A stretch of 5,929 nt of DNA from an uncultured Oscillibacter sp. (GTDB lineage: Bacteria > Bacillota > Clostridia > Oscillospirales > Oscillospiraceae): NCBI RefSeq assembly GCF_910587525.1, contig NZ_CAJULS010000137.1, positions 1-5,929 of the forward strand, read 5' to 3'. This document shows, piece by piece, positions 1 to 5,929 of the stretch (position 1 is its first letter; each line of letters starts with the position of its first letter). The translations under genes were made by a program, and so were the position numbers. Under the pieces are notes generated by a model, which saw only the letters and a list, made by a program, of their open reading frames with translations, did not search any database and was not told the DNA's origin.

Positions 1-499
<499 letters not shown>

Positions 500-503
<4 letters not shown>

Positions 504-2431
504 TTTTCCGCAAGCTCCTTTACCTGTTTTTTAATACTGGGTTTCGCAGGTTTGGGAAAGGTTCCCTCTCCCCGCAGGAACACCGCCCCGAATGCGGGAA
601 CCTTGATGGCGGCGGAGTGTTCCTTCCCGTGGGAGGGGATTGCCTCCACCGGGACGCTTCCCGTGTCGCCAAAGCCGTCGCCGCCATAGGCGGGGTCGTC
701 GGTGCTGAAGACAGGGGTATACTTCCGGTGGGCAGGGACGCCCATCCGGTAGTTTTCATAGGTGTTGGGGGAGAAGTTCACCGCACACATCAGGTCGCGG
801 CCCTTCTTGTCTTTGCGCAGGAAGACCACCACGTTGTTGTGGTTGTCATCTGGCACCAGCCATTCAAAGCCCTCCCAGCCGAAGTCGACCTCCCACAGGG
901 CGGGCTCCTTCTGGTAAAAGGCGTTGATGTCCCGGAAAAATCTGTGAATCTTCTGGTTTTCCTCGCTCTCCAGCAGGTACCAGTCGATGGACTGGTGGGA
1001 GTTCCACTCGTGCCACTGGCCCAGCTCCGCACCCATGAACATCAGCTTCTTGCCCGGGTGGGCCAGAAGGTAGGCGTAAAAACCCCGCTCGCACCGGAGC
1101 TGATTGGAGTAATCGCCGGGCATCTTCCCCACTACGGAGCCCTTCATATGCACCACCTCGTCGTGGGAGATGGGGAGCACAAAATTCTCCGAAAAGGCAT
1201 ACATCATAGAGAAGGTGATGTCCTTGTGGTGGTCCTGGCGGAACCAGGGGTCCATTTTCAGATAGTGGCACATGTCGTTCATCCAGCCCATGTTCCACTT
1301 GAGGTTGAAGCCCAGGCCCCCCACGTCGGCGGGACGGGTCACCAGGGGCCAGGCGGTGGACTCCTCGGCGATCATCAGCACGTTGGGATTGACGGAGAAG
1401 GCCAGGGCGTTCAGCTCCCGCAGGAAATCGATGGCCTCCAGATTCTCATGCCCGCCGTACTTGTTGGGCGTCCAGGCGCCGCCCTGGCGGTCATAGTCCA
1501 GATACAGCATGGACGCCACGGCGTCCACCCGCAGTCCGTCGATGTGGTATTCCTCCAGCCAAAAGCGGGCAGAAGAAAACAGGAAGCTCTTCACCTCGTT
1601 CCGGCCGTAGTCGAAGACGCGGGTACCCCAGCTGGCGTGCTCCCGCTTGTTGGGGTCGCCGTACTCATAGCAGCAGGTGCCGTCGAACTCATACAGGCCC
1701 TGCTCGTCCTTGCAGAAGTGGGAGGGGACCCAGTCCAGCAGGACGGAGATCCCGTTTTTGTGCATATGGTTGACAAACCACATGAAATCCTTGGGAGTGC
1801 CAAACCGGGAGGTGGGGGCGAAATACCCTGTGCACTGGTAGCCCCAGGAGTCGTCCAAGGGGTGCTCAGTTACCGGCAGAAGCTCAATGGCGTTGTAGCC
1901 CATGTCCTTGACGTAGGCTGCCAGATCCCTGGCAAGATCCCGGTAGTCGATGAAGTCCCCGTTCTCCCGAAGCTTCCAAGAACCCAGGTGGACCTCATAA
2001 ATATTCAGTGGAGATGAATACACCGGATGCTGCGCCTGCCGCTTGCGAAAGGCGGCGTCGGTCCAGCGGAAGCCCTCGATGTCGTACAGTTTACTGGCTG
2101 TAGCAGGCCGGGTCTCCGTGTGGAAGCCATAGGGGTCCGCTTTCATCCGTACCCTTCCATCCTCCCCTGTGACGGCGTATTTATAAGCGGTATATTCCGT
2201 CAGTCCGGGGATAAAGCCCTCCCAGACCTCTCCGACATGAATTAAACGATTAGCCTGTTTATCCCAGCCGTTAAAATCGCCCACCACCGACACACTTTTT
2301 GCATGGGGCGCCCAGACCCGGAAGCCCCATCCCTGTTTGCCCCGCTTCTCCGTGGGATGAGCGCCGAACCAGCGCCAGCCCTCGGTCAGCGTTCCAGCGT
2401 GGAAGCGCTCGGCTGCTTTGCTGTTTGCCAT
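500..2431 (-). CDS. glgB: 1,4-alpha-glucan branching enzyme (GH13_9)
   Basis: GlgB (EC 2.4.1.18) cuts alpha-1,4-glucan chains and re-joins them as alpha-1,6 branches in glycogen. The 643-residue protein has a CBM48-type beta domain at about residues 30-110, then a GH13 barrel (about 140-520) and a C-terminal beta domain (about 530-622). GH13 regions are complete: DWVPSHF (233-239), DGLRVDA with nucleophile Asp303, AEEST with acid/base Glu356 and ISHDEVVH with Asp424. It is shorter than E. coli GlgB (about 730 residues), consistent with forms lacking the extra N-terminal N1 module. The frame is open 30 codons further upstream to 2521, but that stretch is low-complexity, and the ATG at 2431 sits 6 nt after a GAGGAG ribosome site (2443-2438), so I chose 2431. 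The stop overlaps the glgC start. It is the first gene of the operon behind the promoter at 2534-2562. Confidence 0.97.
515..521 (-). promoter_or_regulatory. Ribosome binding site of glgC inside the glgB 3' end
   Basis: Read on the minus strand, AAAGGAG lies 11 nt before the glgC ATG and within the last codons of glgB. With the ATGA overlap of the glgB stop and glgC start, this arrangement typically gives reinitiation or coupled translation. Confidence 0.7.
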
Positions 2432-2483
2432 GTAACTCTCCTCTCCCCGCCTGCCCCGCGGCGACGGCGGCCTCCGTGTTTGA

Positions 2484-2498
2484 GAAGCGCCCCGCTTC
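2484..2498 (-). repeat. Small hairpin in the glgB leader
   Basis: GAAGCG and CGCTTC form a 6-bp perfect stem around a 3-nt loop. It lies in the transcribed leader between the predicted start (about 2527) and the glgB ribosome site. There is no U-tract, so it is not an intrinsic terminator. It could be incidental in GC-rich sequence. Confidence 0.4.
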
Positions 2499-2533
2499 CC
2501 TGCTCTTCCCAGATATACCATATATTGTTGTTT

Positions 2534-2562
2534 ATTATACTTCTTGAAAGAAACACCGTCAA
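2534..2562 (-). promoter_or_regulatory. Sigma-A type promoter for the glgBC operon
   Basis: On the minus strand, TTGACG (2562-2557) is followed by a 17-nt spacer and a perfect TATAAT (2539-2534). The predicted transcription start is near 2527, giving a leader of about 95 nt to the glgB ATG. AT-rich sequence upstream could act as an UP element. This is one of the best promoter matches in the window and correctly oriented for the glycogen operon. Confidence 0.88.
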
Positions 2563-2704
2563 GAATTGTCCTGTCGAAAAACCCGAAAGACTTTTAGTAA
2601 ATCTGCCCAATTTCTTCTCGCAATTTCACCATATTTTATGTACACCTTTGTCATTTTACACAGAAGTTTACTGAAAAATCAGCCGCACAATTTATTCCAA
2701 ACAG
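2563..2704. other. AT-rich spacer between the divergent glgB and TSUP promoters
   Basis: The gene-free gap between glgB and the TSUP gene is 364 nt (2432-2795). It holds the glgB leader, two divergent promoters about 160 bp apart and an inverted repeat at 2705-2727. The stretch 2563-2704 between the promoters is clearly more AT-rich than the genes. I see no coding frame with a ribosome site, no tRNA-like fold and no convincing additional promoter in it. It could hold regulator sites shared by both sides, but no strong symmetric motif stands out. Confidence 0.6.
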
Positions 2705-2727
2705 ACCGGAAAGGCTCCCTTTCCGGT
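2705..2727. repeat. Perfect inverted repeat (10-bp arms, 3-nt centre) abutting the -35 of the TSUP promoter
   Basis: ACCGGAAAGG (2705-2714) and CCTTTCCGGT (2718-2727) are exact reverse complements around CTC. The right arm ends on the first base of the -35 box TTGATT, so a protein bound here would contact or block the promoter. The position suits an operator or activator site. On the plus strand it is followed by TGATTTTG, a poor U-tract, and no plus-strand gene ends upstream, so a terminator role is less likely but not excluded. Confidence 0.7.
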
Positions 2728-2755
2728 TGATTTTGCCTGTACGCCCTGCTACAAT
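2727..2755 (+). promoter_or_regulatory. Sigma-A type promoter for the TSUP gene
   Basis: TTGATT (2727-2732), a 17-nt spacer and TACAAT (2750-2755) give a near-consensus promoter, with transcription predicted to start near 2762. That leaves a leader of about 34 nt before the ATG at 2796, ending in an AGGAGG ribosome site (2780-2785). Its presence rules out the longer in-frame TTG start at 2727. Confidence 0.83.
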
Positions 2756-2795
2756 AGACAAAAATCCACCAATTCTTTCAGGAGGAAATCCGCCT

Positions 2796-3608
2796 ATGTT
2801 TTCCCTGCTCACGGACGTTACCGTTGACGGCTTTGCCCTGTGGATCGTACTGCTGCTGTGTCTGGGCGTATTCCTGGCCTCCTTCATGGACGCCATTGCC
2901 GGCGGCGGCGGGATCATCTCCGGCCCTGCCCACCTCATCGCCTTCGGCAATCTACCCGCTCCCTACGCCCTGGGGACCAACAAGGTCTCCGCGGCCATCG
3001 GCACCGTCTTCTCCACCGCCCGGTTCATCAAAAACGGCTATGTGAACTGGAAGCTCTTCGCCCCCTCCATCGCCTTCGCCCTGGCTGGCTCCGTGGCCGG
3101 CACCTGGCTTCAGCACCGCACGCCGGACGCGGTGCTGAAGTACATGCTCCTGGCGGTACTGCCGGTGGTGGCGGCGGTCACCCTGCGCAACCGCGACTGG
3201 CCTGACGAGCCGGGGGAAATCGACTTCAAAAAGCAAGCCGCCATTGTCTGGGCCACAGCTTTTTTGATCGGCGGCTACGACGGGTATTACGGCCCCGGCA
3301 CCGGTACCTTTTTGATGATTGCCTTCATCCGCCTGGCCAAACTGGATACCCGCCACGCCGCCGGCGGCGTAAAGATCATCAACCTCTCCAGCAACATCGG
3401 AAGCCTGGTGACCCAGCTGGCCAGCGGGTATGTCTTTCTCCGGGTGGGTCTCATTGCCTCCGTCTTCTCCATCGCGGGCCACTACATCGGGTCGGGCCTC
3501 GCCATCAAAAACGGCAGCAGGATTGTCCGGCCCACCGTCATTGCCGTCTTGATCCTGCTGACGCTCAAGGTTGGCAGCGAGCTTCTCTTTCCGGAATTCT
3601 GGGGCTGA
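2796..3608 (+). CDS. TSUP family membrane transporter (TauE/SafE, YfcA-like)
   Basis: The 270-residue integral membrane protein belongs to the TSUP (formerly DUF81) family, whose studied members export sulfite or sulfoacetate or move other small organic anions. The family's two related halves are visible. The first carries DAIAGGGGIISGP (32-44) and GTNK (60-63); the second carries GYDGYYGPGTGTF (160-172), closest to the YfcA subgroup. Hydrophobic segments lie near residues 14-32, 38-52, 64-76, 87-105, 113-130, 148-160, 169-180, 196-210, 214-234 and 245-264. A polar loop at 131-147 separates the halves. The ATG at 2796 is preceded by AGGAGG with 10-nt spacing. An in-frame TTG at 2727 would lie inside the promoter. 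The length is normal for the family. The racemase gene follows after 75 nt, suggesting co-transcription. The substrate cannot be read from sequence. Confidence 0.92.
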   Translation: MFSLLTDVTVDGFALWIVLLLCLGVFLASFMDAIAGGGGIISGPAHLIAFGNLPAPYALGTNKVSAAIGTVFSTARFIKNGYVNWKLFAPSIAFALAGSVAGTWLQHRTPDAVLKYMLLAVLPVVAAVTLRNRDWPDEPGEIDFKKQAAIVWATAFLIGGYDGYYGPGTGTFLMIAFIRLAKLDTRHAAGGVKIINLSSNIGSLVTQLASGYVFLRVGLIASVFSIAGHYIGSGLAIKNGSRIVRPTVIAVLILLTLKVGSELLFPEFWG

Positions 3609-3683
3609 CCCCTTTCGCCAATGATCTGCGCGGCGCCCAGGCGAACGTCAGATACTCAACACAGAACCATTGGGGGATCACAT

Positions 3684-4388
3684 ATGAAAAAAACCATCGG
3701 CATCCTGGGCGGCATGGGCCCTCTGGCCACGGCGGACCTGTTCCAGAAAATCGTCTCCCTCACCGCCGCCGGCAGCGACAATGAACACATCCGCGTCTAT
3801 ATCGACAGCAACGCCTCCATCCCCGACCGGACAGCGGCCATCCTGAACGGGGGACCGGACCCCCTGCCCGCCATGCGGGACTCCCTGCGGAAGCTGGAGG
3901 CCTGCGGGGCAGACTGCGTGATCATGCCCTGCAACACCGCCCACTACTTTCTCCCCCGTCTCCAGGGGCTGACGGATATTCCTTTCCTCAGCATGGTGGA
4001 GGCGGCCGCCGCCGCCTGCCGCGTCCGCTTTCCCGGTGGGACCGCCGCCGTGCTGGCCACCCGGGGCACCCTGTCCGCCGGGCTGTACCAGGCGGCCCTG
4101 GAAAAGGCGGGTGTCTCCTATCTCCTGCCGGAGGAGGCGGAACGGGACGCTCTGATGGATGTGATCTACAACGGCGTCAAGGCCGGCGCCCCGCCGGAGA
4201 GCTACCGGGTGCGCTTTCTCTCCGTGCTGGAGGCCCTGTCCGGCCGGGGAGCGGATTACTTTATCCTAGGCTGTACGGAGCTGCCCCTGGCTTTCCGGCT
4301 GCTGGGACTCAGCCAGCCCGGCCTGGACCCCACAGAGGAGCTGGCCAAGGCGGCGATCCGCTTCTGCGGATACCCTCTGAAAGGCTGA
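3684..4388 (+). CDS. Aspartate/glutamate racemase family protein (likely aspartate racemase)
   Basis: This 234-residue cytoplasmic protein matches the PLP-independent Asp/Glu racemase superfamily, in which two cysteines deprotonate and reprotonate the alpha carbon from opposite faces, interconverting L- and D-aspartate or glutamate. The N-terminus GILGGMGPLATADLF (6-20) is typical of aspartate racemases. The catalytic cysteines are Cys83 in MPCNTAHYF (81-89) and Cys197 in LGCTELPL (195-202). Both are present, unlike the Thr/Cys pair I recall for E. coli YgeA. The MurI-type glutamate racemase N-terminal pattern is not seen. An in-frame ATG at 3621 lacks a ribosome site and would add 21 unrelated residues. 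The ATG at 3684 gives the family N-terminus but has only a weak GGGGGA (3672-3677) upstream. No promoter is evident in the 75-nt gap from the TSUP gene, so the two are probably one transcript. Exact substrate (Asp, Glu or a broad-range amino acid) is uncertain. Confidence 0.92.
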   Translation: MKKTIGILGGMGPLATADLFQKIVSLTAAGSDNEHIRVYIDSNASIPDRTAAILNGGPDPLPAMRDSLRKLEACGADCVIMPCNTAHYFLPRLQGLTDIPFLSMVEAAAAACRVRFPGGTAAVLATRGTLSAGLYQAALEKAGVSYLLPEEAERDALMDVIYNGVKAGAPPESYRVRFLSVLEALSGRGADYFILGCTELPLAFRLLGLSQPGLDPTEELAKAAIRFCGYPLKG

Positions 4389-4423
4389 CCCAGCACGCCT
4401 TTCTATATTCCGCCCAAAACAGC

Positions 4424-4452
4424 TTTACAAGCGTCCCAATTTTTGTTATAAT
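4424..4452 (+). promoter_or_regulatory. Sigma-A type promoter for the symporter gene
   Basis: TTTACA (4424-4429), a 17-nt spacer and a perfect TATAAT (4447-4452) lie between the racemase stop and the symporter. The predicted start is near 4459, leaving a leader of about 81 nt. The symporter can therefore be expressed apart from the TSUP-racemase pair. Confidence 0.87.
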
Positions 4453-4459
4453 ATAACAA
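4443..4459. promoter_or_regulatory. Candidate operator: inverted repeat centred on the -10 box
   Basis: TTGTTAT (4443-4449) and ATAACAA (4453-4459) are exact reverse complements around AAT, so a 17-bp dyad is centred on the -10 hexamer. TATAAT itself contributes part of the symmetry, but the outer TTG/CAA bases do not follow from the promoter consensus. A dimeric repressor bound here would occlude RNA polymerase. The regulator is not identifiable from the window. Confidence 0.5.
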
Positions 4460-4502
4460 TCCCGGCCGGGGGCCGCTCCCAGGTGCGGCCCCCGGCCGGG
4501 AT
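4459..4502 (+). repeat. Perfect 18-bp GC-rich inverted repeat at the 5' end of the symporter transcript
   Basis: Arms 4459-4476 and 4485-4502 are exact reverse complements around the 8-nt loop TCCCAGGT. Each arm also contains the self-complementary CCCGGCCGGG. The hairpin starts at the predicted +1 of the symporter promoter, so the mRNA would begin with a very stable stem. It is followed by GGTATGAG, not a U-tract, so it is not a standard intrinsic terminator for the racemase. It may still hinder read-through or protect RNA ends. Confidence 0.85.
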
Positions 4503-4539
4503 GGTATGAGAGAGGAAAATTCTATAATGAGGTGAGTGT

Positions 4540-5754
4540 ATGAAGAAAAAAGTCAGTCTCCCTATGCAGATCCTGATTGCCCTGGTCCTGGGCATCGTTG
4601 TCGGCCTGATCTGTTCCGCCGCCGGCTGGAAGGATTTTACCGCCAATTACTTAAAACCCTTCGGCGATATTTTTGTCAACCTCCTGAAATTCATCGTGGT
4701 GCCCGTGGTATTGTTCTCCATGATCGACGGCATCCTCTCCATGAACGACATGCGGAAGGTGGGCTCCGTGGGCATCAAGACCGTGGCCTACTTCATGGTG
4801 ACCACTGCCATCGCCTGCGTCATCGGCCTGGTGTTCGCCAATGTCTTCAACGGTGCGGGGCTCTTCCCCATTCTGGACCCCAACCAGGCCGAGTACGAGG
4901 CCAAGGAGTTCGGCGGCTTCATGTCCACCCTGGTATCCATCTTTCCCACCAACATGTGGAAGTCCTTTACCGACGCCAACATGCTCCAGGTCATCGTCAT
5001 CTCCCTGTTCTTCGGCGGGTCCATCCTGGCCGCCGGTGAAAAGGCAAAACTGTGCCGGGACATTGTGGGCTCCTTCTACTCCGTGATCGAGAAGCTGATG
5101 GCTTTCGTCATCAGCCTGGCTCCCATTGGCGTGTTCACCTATATGGCATGGGTCGTGGCCACCCAGGGCTCCGAGATTCTGGTGTCCCTGCTGCTGGTCA
5201 TCGTCTGCGCATATCTGGGCTACATTGTCCACGCCATCGTGGTCTACTCCCTGTCCGCCAAAATCTTCGCCGGCATGAGCCCCGTCAAGTTCTTCAAAGG
5301 CGCCTTTGCCGCCATGGTATTCGCCTTCACCTCTACCTCCTCCGCAGCCACTCTGCCGGTATCCAAGGAGTGCGCCGCCGAGCTGGGCGCGGAGGATGAT
5401 ATCGCCTCCTTCGTCCTGCCCCTGGGCTCCACCATCAACATGGACGGCACCGCCATCTACCAGTGCGTGGCCACCGTCTTCCTGGCGTCCTGCGCCAACA
5501 TTCACCTGACCATTGGGCAGATGGTCATCGTAGTGGTCACCGCCACCCTGGCCTCTATCGGCACCGCCGGCGTCTCTGGCGCGGGTATGATCATGCTGGC
5601 CATGGTTCTGGAGACTCTGAGCATCCCTGTGGCCTACATCGGCCTGATCGTGGCCGTGGACCGCATTTTCGACATGGGCCGCACCTGCCTGAACGTCACC
5701 GGCGACATCGCCTGCTCCGTTTGTGTCACCAAGTGGGAGGGCAAGAAGAAATAA
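4540..5754 (+). CDS. Dicarboxylate/amino acid:cation symporter (SLC1/DAACS), probably Na+-coupled glutamate/aspartate
   Basis: This 404-residue inner-membrane secondary transporter belongs to the GltPh/GltP family, of normal length. The family hallmarks are in order: eight membrane helices with two re-entrant hairpins, HP1 TSTSSAATLPVS (264-275), TM7 GSTINMDGTAIYQ (296-308), HP2 GTAGVSGAGMIML (341-353) and TM8 DRIFDMGRTCLNVTGD (374-389). By family knowledge NMDGT and the TM8 Asn385/Asp389 bind Na+, Asp378 holds the substrate amino group and Arg381 the side-chain carboxylate. This favours aspartate or glutamate over neutral amino acids or the DctA-type C4-dicarboxylates. The HP2 proline of GltPh is Ser346 here. 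The start follows GAGGTGA (4529-4535). It has its own promoter and a terminator directly after. The neighbouring aspartate racemase supports an acidic amino acid substrate, by inference. Confidence 0.95.
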   Translation: MKKKVSLPMQILIALVLGIVVGLICSAAGWKDFTANYLKPFGDIFVNLLKFIVVPVVLFSMIDGILSMNDMRKVGSVGIKTVAYFMVTTAIACVIGLVFANVFNGAGLFPILDPNQAEYEAKEFGGFMSTLVSIFPTNMWKSFTDANMLQVIVISLFFGGSILAAGEKAKLCRDIVGSFYSVIEKLMAFVISLAPIGVFTYMAWVVATQGSEILVSLLLVIVCAYLGYIVHAIVVYSLSAKIFAGMSPVKFFKGAFAAMVFAFTSTSSAATLPVSKECAAELGAEDDIASFVLPLGSTINMDGTAIYQCVATVFLASCANIHLTIGQMVIVVVTATLASIGTAGVSGAGMIMLAMVLETLSIPVAYIGLIVAVDRIFDMGRTCLNVTGDIACSVCVTKWEGKKK

Positions 5755-5775
5755 GCCCGCTCAAAGAGAGAACCG

Positions 5776-5809
5776 CCGGGGGACCTGTTTTGGGTCCCCC
5801 GGTTTTTTT
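5776..5809 (+). terminator. Intrinsic terminator after the symporter gene
   Basis: CCGGGGGACC (5776-5785) pairs exactly with GGTCCCCCGG (5793-5802) around a 7-nt loop and is followed at once by seven T residues (5803-5809). It begins 21 nt after the symporter stop and ends that transcript. Confidence 0.94.
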
Positions 5810-5833
5810 GAGGAAATTTTCAGCTTTGTGAGA

Positions 5834-5839
5834 TATAAT
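5834..5839 (+). promoter_or_regulatory. Possible -10 box for the right-edge gene
   Basis: A perfect TATAAT lies 68 nt upstream of the TTG start and just after the terminator, which is the expected place. No good -35 is present at 16-18 nt spacing (AGGAAA sits at 17) and there is no TG extension, so it would need an activator or another sigma factor, or it may be chance. Confidence 0.4.
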
Positions 5840-5864
5840 CCCCCTGTAAAGGATATCCCTAGCA

Positions 5865-5876
5865 GAAGGGCCCTTC
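5865..5876. repeat. 12-bp perfect palindrome GAAGGGCCCTTC in the leader of the right-edge gene
   Basis: GAAGGGCCCTTC has no spacer between its arms, and a shorter palindrome GGATATCC lies at 5851-5858. Both sit between the possible -10 and the ribosome site, where a regulator could bind. Both are short enough to be incidental. Confidence 0.35.
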
Positions 5877-5906
5877 CAAACCAACTTAAGAAGGAGGTGA
5901 GACGCA

Positions 5907-5929
5907 TTGACGGACCAGCGGTTCCGGGA
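5907..5929 (+). CDS. Start of an unidentified rightward gene (TTG start, cut by window edge)
   Basis: Only seven full codons are visible, reading M-T-D-Q-R-F-R from a TTG start. The start is inferred from a near-perfect AAGGAGGTGA ribosome site (5891-5900) whose AGGAGGT core ends 8 nt before the TTG. A GTG at 5897-5899 opens another frame but overlaps the ribosome site itself, so it is less likely. The product cannot be identified from this length. The upstream terminator shows it is a separate transcript from the symporter. Confidence 0.55.

Noticed and set aside
617..2017. Long open frame (about 466 codons) on the plus strand opposite glgB
   Set aside because: It is antisense to a fully conserved glgB. 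The translation is a Val/Gly/His/Gln-rich mirror of GC-rich codons, with no ribosome site and no recognisable domain.
2303..2674. Plus-strand open frame across the glgB 5' end and leader
   Set aside because: It runs antisense through glgB and its promoter, with no ribosome site and low-complexity Pro/Arg-rich translation.
2651..2950. Minus-strand open frame spanning the TSUP 5' end and promoter
   Set aside because: Most of it mirrors the TSUP gene and promoter. No ribosome site precedes its ATG and the product resembles nothing I know.
2952..3482. Open frame (about 176 codons) on the minus strand opposite the TSUP gene
   Set aside because: It is a shadow of a convincing TSUP coding region, with compositionally biased translation and no start signals.
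3614..3645. Inverted repeat TTCGCC/GGCGAA between the TSUP and racemase genes
   Set aside because: The stem is only 6 bp with a 20-nt loop and no T-run, which is too weak to call a terminator or operator in GC-rich DNA.
4459..4502. Reading the strong hairpin as the intrinsic terminator of the racemase transcript
   Set aside because: No T-run follows it, and it lies downstream of the symporter promoter, so it is part of the symporter transcript. A partial read-through block remains possible.
4523..4528. Second TATAAT just before the symporter ribosome site
   Set aside because: There is no -35 at suitable spacing, and it would start transcription at or beyond the ribosome site.
4506..4535. 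Nine-codon upstream ORF in the symporter leader
   Set aside because: It has no ribosome site (the hairpin arm lies directly upstream) and its content is not suggestive of a leader peptide.
4651..5505. Open frame (about 284 codons) on the minus strand opposite the symporter
   Set aside because: It is a Gly/His/Asp-rich shadow of a membrane protein gene, with no ribosome site or promoter and no family signature.

Overview
The window reads as ordinary chromosome from a GC-rich anaerobic Firmicute. A gut Clostridia/Oscillospiraceae-type organism is my best guess, by inference. The reasons are strong Shine-Dalgarno sites, near-consensus sigma-A promoters set in AT-rich gaps between GC-rich genes, a TTG start behind a near-perfect ribosome binding site, and a glgB-glgC glycogen operon. 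I see no rRNA, tRNA, CRISPR array, insertion sequence or phage gene.

Layout. The left 2.4 kb is on the minus strand and holds a glycogen synthesis operon: glgB (complete, 643 codons) followed by glgC (first 167 codons, cut by the window edge), joined by an ATGA stop/start overlap. Its promoter is a clear TTGACG-N17-TATAAT at 2534-2562, with a leader of about 95 nt. The remainder runs rightward. A gene for a TSUP (TauE/SafE/YfcA-like) membrane protein (2796-3608) has its own TTGATT-N17-TACAAT promoter, with a 10-bp-arm inverted repeat abutting its -35. An aspartate/glutamate racemase family gene (3684-4388) follows after 75 nt with no obvious promoter. A SLC1-family acidic amino acid:cation symporter (4540-5754) comes next with a near-perfect promoter of its own and an intrinsic terminator after it. 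At the right edge the first 23 nt of another rightward gene begin at a TTG.

How the genes may work together. GlgC makes ADP-glucose and GlgB branches the growing glucan; the remaining glg genes probably lie beyond the left edge. The rightward genes suggest aspartate/glutamate uptake (symporter with the side-chain-binding arginine in TM8) plus interconversion of D- and L-aspartate (two-cysteine racemase). The TSUP carrier's substrate is unknown.

The most interesting signals are regulatory rather than a new protein system. The symporter promoter carries a 17-bp inverted repeat centred on its -10 box, followed, starting at the predicted +1, by an 18-bp perfect GC-rich hairpin that has no U-tract. 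The TSUP promoter has a 23-bp inverted repeat at its -35. These look like operators and/or a 5'-terminal mRNA structure. No clearly novel multi-gene system is visible.
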